Origin: Portunus trituberculatus
Taxonomy: Eukaryota; Arthropoda; Malacostraca; Decapoda; Portunidae
Length of the DNA: 64,000 nucleotides
Assembly (NCBI RefSeq): GCF_017591435.1
Contig: NC_059301.1
Span: forward strand, 33,184,486 to 33,248,485
Direction of reading: 5' to 3'
How positions within the stretch are numbered: the first letter of the stretch is position 1; every line of letters starts with the position of its first letter. Below, in pieces: positions 61,661-64,000 of this stretch. Under the pieces are notes generated by a model. The model did not search any database. It saw only the letters and a program-made list of their open reading frames with translations, and was not told where the DNA came from. Both the position numbers and the translations under genes were made by a program.

Positions 61661-63712
61661 AAAAGAAGAAGACATAATTTAAAACCTCTAATAACTTTTA
61701 CTAAAGCGTATTGAAATTATAGGATGTTGGTTAAACTATGAATGACATTATGGAAATATTATTGAAAACACTGAACAACTCCCATTGATGCCTATTGAAA
61801 GCGCACAACGTTCAAGAAAATTCCCAACAACTCCCAATGGAACTACTTGAAAATACTCGATATACGAGAAACAACCAAACTTTAGAGAGTACAGTCCATT
61901 GTAAGCTATATCAAGCAAAGGACCAACTGGCCAGTCCATAATACCAATAGACTCGAGGAAGGGTAAGGATAGGATAGTAGGGAGGACAGAGACGGCGTGA
62001 TGGCCGCGGGAGAAGAGCCCTGCAGCGTTATGGTTGGCAGACAGTGCGACGCATCTTCCCTGTCGGTGTTGCCGGCTTGTGTAGCACCCGCGAGCCATGC
62101 TGACAGCCGCGCCGCGAGTCACTACTCCATAATGAGTCACGTCTACAAAATCTGCCGGAAACTCGGACTTGAAAAACACGGAACCAATATAAAAAAGAAA
62201 AACACTAGTTAACAAGATGTAATGCCACTCCTTTTCAACTGGCTGAATACTGTAAAAACGGTGAATACGTGCAAAAATTGACAACGAAGAGGAGGTAGAT
62301 GTAGGTAAATTACTGCAATGAGAAAGCAACAAAGTAAGAACAAAAGCAGCAGCAGCTTGTCGAAAAGCAGGCTTCTCGACCAACGCCTGACCCCATTCCC
62401 GCCGCCGGCCGCGTCCACCCGCCACCGCAGCCTTCCTACACTCCGCCACTCACCTCCTTCGCCGCCACCACCATCACTGACCACATATTTGCGGTTCACT
62501 GTGTATTACTTCCCCAAAAACAACGCAGAGTCCAAGAAAAAGCACTGATTGGTTTCAACAGTACTTCACGGCAGCTGGGGATCCCTCGCCGCATATCGGA
62601 TAGGAGGAGGATCGGAACTGAAGCCAAGGTCGTTCGGAAAAGTCGGGACGGAGCAGGAGAAAACAGGAACTTATTGGTGATGGTTATGCCAGCCTGGCGT
62701 GGTTTGTTTTGGTCTGACTTTGTGTTTAAGACTTTTCTCGCCTGGGGACTCAAGCTTAACAATAACAACAATGACGACGATGAAAACAAGAACTTTTCAC
62801 TTCATTCCTTTTTACATAGTAGTCTAAATGGTGGGATTTGTGTCTTACTCTGTGTAGCTACAAGATTTCGTTCTCGCCTAGATTCATAATTAACAGCAAT
62901 GATGACGACAAAAACATTTATGCTTAAAACAATAGTAACTCTAGATCCCATCTCATTTCTCTTCCTTATACTCGTTTAATGTTTTCTAATATCATCATGT
63001 ATAGTTTGTGGAAATCAAATCCTTAAAAGAACTCTAAGGACTGCTTTTTCGAATTCTTTTTTTATAATTTCATCCAACAGGAGAAAGGAAACGTTTTCCT
63101 TGATAAATGTAGCTACGTCTTTGCGTGCTTGTAAGTACTCGGGTGTACACGATATTAGCTACTTACATATAATTCTTTCATCACGGTGAGGGAAACGAAG
63201 CAAGGAAATCACAGCTAGCGTGTTAAAAAAGAAAAAAGAGGGGAGAAAAACGAAGAAAAAAAAAAAATGTGTCGTGTGGCAAACTTTCATAATTTCAAGC
63301 GAAAAATACGAGTAATACGAGATAAAATTGTCAACCTAAGTCATTCTAAATTTACTCCAGAGTTCATATTCTTCATCATGTAAAATAACTGACTTTCTAT
63401 ATACTAAGTTGTGTGTTCCATCTTTACTTTCAATAGGCATATGAAATGTCTAAAATATATACATAATAAATAGTAATAATAGCAATACCAACACATAACA
63501 AATAATCTAGTCAACTGGTTTGGTAGGAAATTGTATGAAAAAGAAAGAAAATTAGGCAAAAAAAAATATTAATGTTGAGAGCTACATACATACAGACATT
63601 CAGAAAAGCAACACAACACACACACACACACACACATACACATGAGTAAAGGCAGTCAGTTATGGTAATAAACTTTCTAGTTCGTGGAGTGAATAGAGGA
63701 TTCTTTTCTATC

Positions 63713-63789
<77 letters not shown>

Positions 63790-64000
63790 CTTTGTCATCG
63801 CACTATCCTGTTTACCTGCTGCTGTGGAACCGAGGAATAACCGTGAAATTGGGGAAGAAGAAGACGACGACAATACGACGAAAATTTGGAACAAGAAGTG
63901 ATAGACATAAAATCTCAAATGGATCCTTTCTCTACGGAAACGCTGATACTCTGTCCTTACAAAACGACATCCGGTGCGCTTTCCCTCTCTCGTTTATTGT
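61661..64000. other. Right-end segment, no gene supported
   Basis: A GC-richer island at about 61985-62500 has overlapping open frames on both strands. The long minus frame from 62449 has no ATG at its start. From 62550 onward the sequence is AT-rich with A runs (63255), a short (CA)n (63617-63635) and (GA)n at 63714-63786. Confidence 0.45.
63714..63786. repeat. (GA)n microsatellite
   Basis: About 73 bp of GA repeats. Confidence 0.97.

Noticed and set aside
61748..62449. A 233-codon minus-strand frame with a hydrophobic segment, resembling a membrane protein
   Set aside because: The frame opens on GTG, not ATG, and contains no recognisable motif. An overlapping frame from 62499 also lacks an ATG. 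The GC-rich island alone is not enough.

Overview
The window looks like nuclear DNA of a decapod crustacean, probably a crab. This is inferred from the extreme density of (GA)n, (GT)n, (TA)n and trinucleotide microsatellites, from tRNA-headed SINEs ending in (CA)n, from CR1-like LINEs, and from an intron-rich arthropod-type gene. There are no operons, no prokaryotic genes and no CRISPR array.

The main content is one host gene on the minus strand. I assembled 15 coding exons between 42540 and 11050 by reading splice sites and checking that every exon joins its neighbour in phase. The order is: a 636-codon Ser/Thr/Pro-rich mucin-like exon (40633-42540), a short conserved segment and a Pro/Gln linker (35.5-35.9 kb), a six-cysteine EGF-like module (34911-35047), a SEA domain over two exons (32.4-32.95 kb), a calcium-binding EGF (30249-30357), a second EGF (29732-29839 plus the next exon), one membrane helix (29222-29347), and a cytoplasmic tail of about 375 residues over six exons (28665 down to 11050) ending in an SH3-ligand-like proline motif. 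A possible signal-peptide exon lies at 50826-50997, but its splice donor is weak. The product would be a type I mucin-like membrane protein of about 1,460 residues. I do not recognise a named orthologue.

The rest is mostly mobile DNA. 1-2693 is the 5' half of a decayed Ty3/Gypsy-type LTR retrotransposon on the minus strand, running off the left edge. 3.5-8.05 kb holds two CR1-like LINEs, and other copies lie at 23.4-25.7 kb, 42.98-43.49 kb and 43.86-47.2 kb. 15.5-20.9 kb is one intron filled by three copies of a second LINE family, with a further fragment at 61.2-61.65 kb. 31.1-31.9 kb has two tail-to-tail copies of a third LINE. DNA transposons include a 931-bp pogo/Tigger-like element (22203-23133), two size classes of one TIR family (19852-20117 and 27646-28264), a large TIR/palindromic element (33.2-34.03 kb) and a mariner relic (about 12.43-12.66 kb). 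tRNA-Val-like SINEs sit at 25.8, 30.9, 37.8, 40.2, 42.6, 43.5, 47.4, 47.7 and 48.1 kb.

From about 48.4 kb to the right end I find no confident gene apart from the possible first exon. That part is simple-sequence DNA, purine-rich tracts and TE relics. I did not find an undescribed defence or mobile system. The most interesting items are the SEA/EGF mucin gene, the in-frame mucin exon flanked by inverted SINEs, and the close coupling of retroelement ends to microsatellites.
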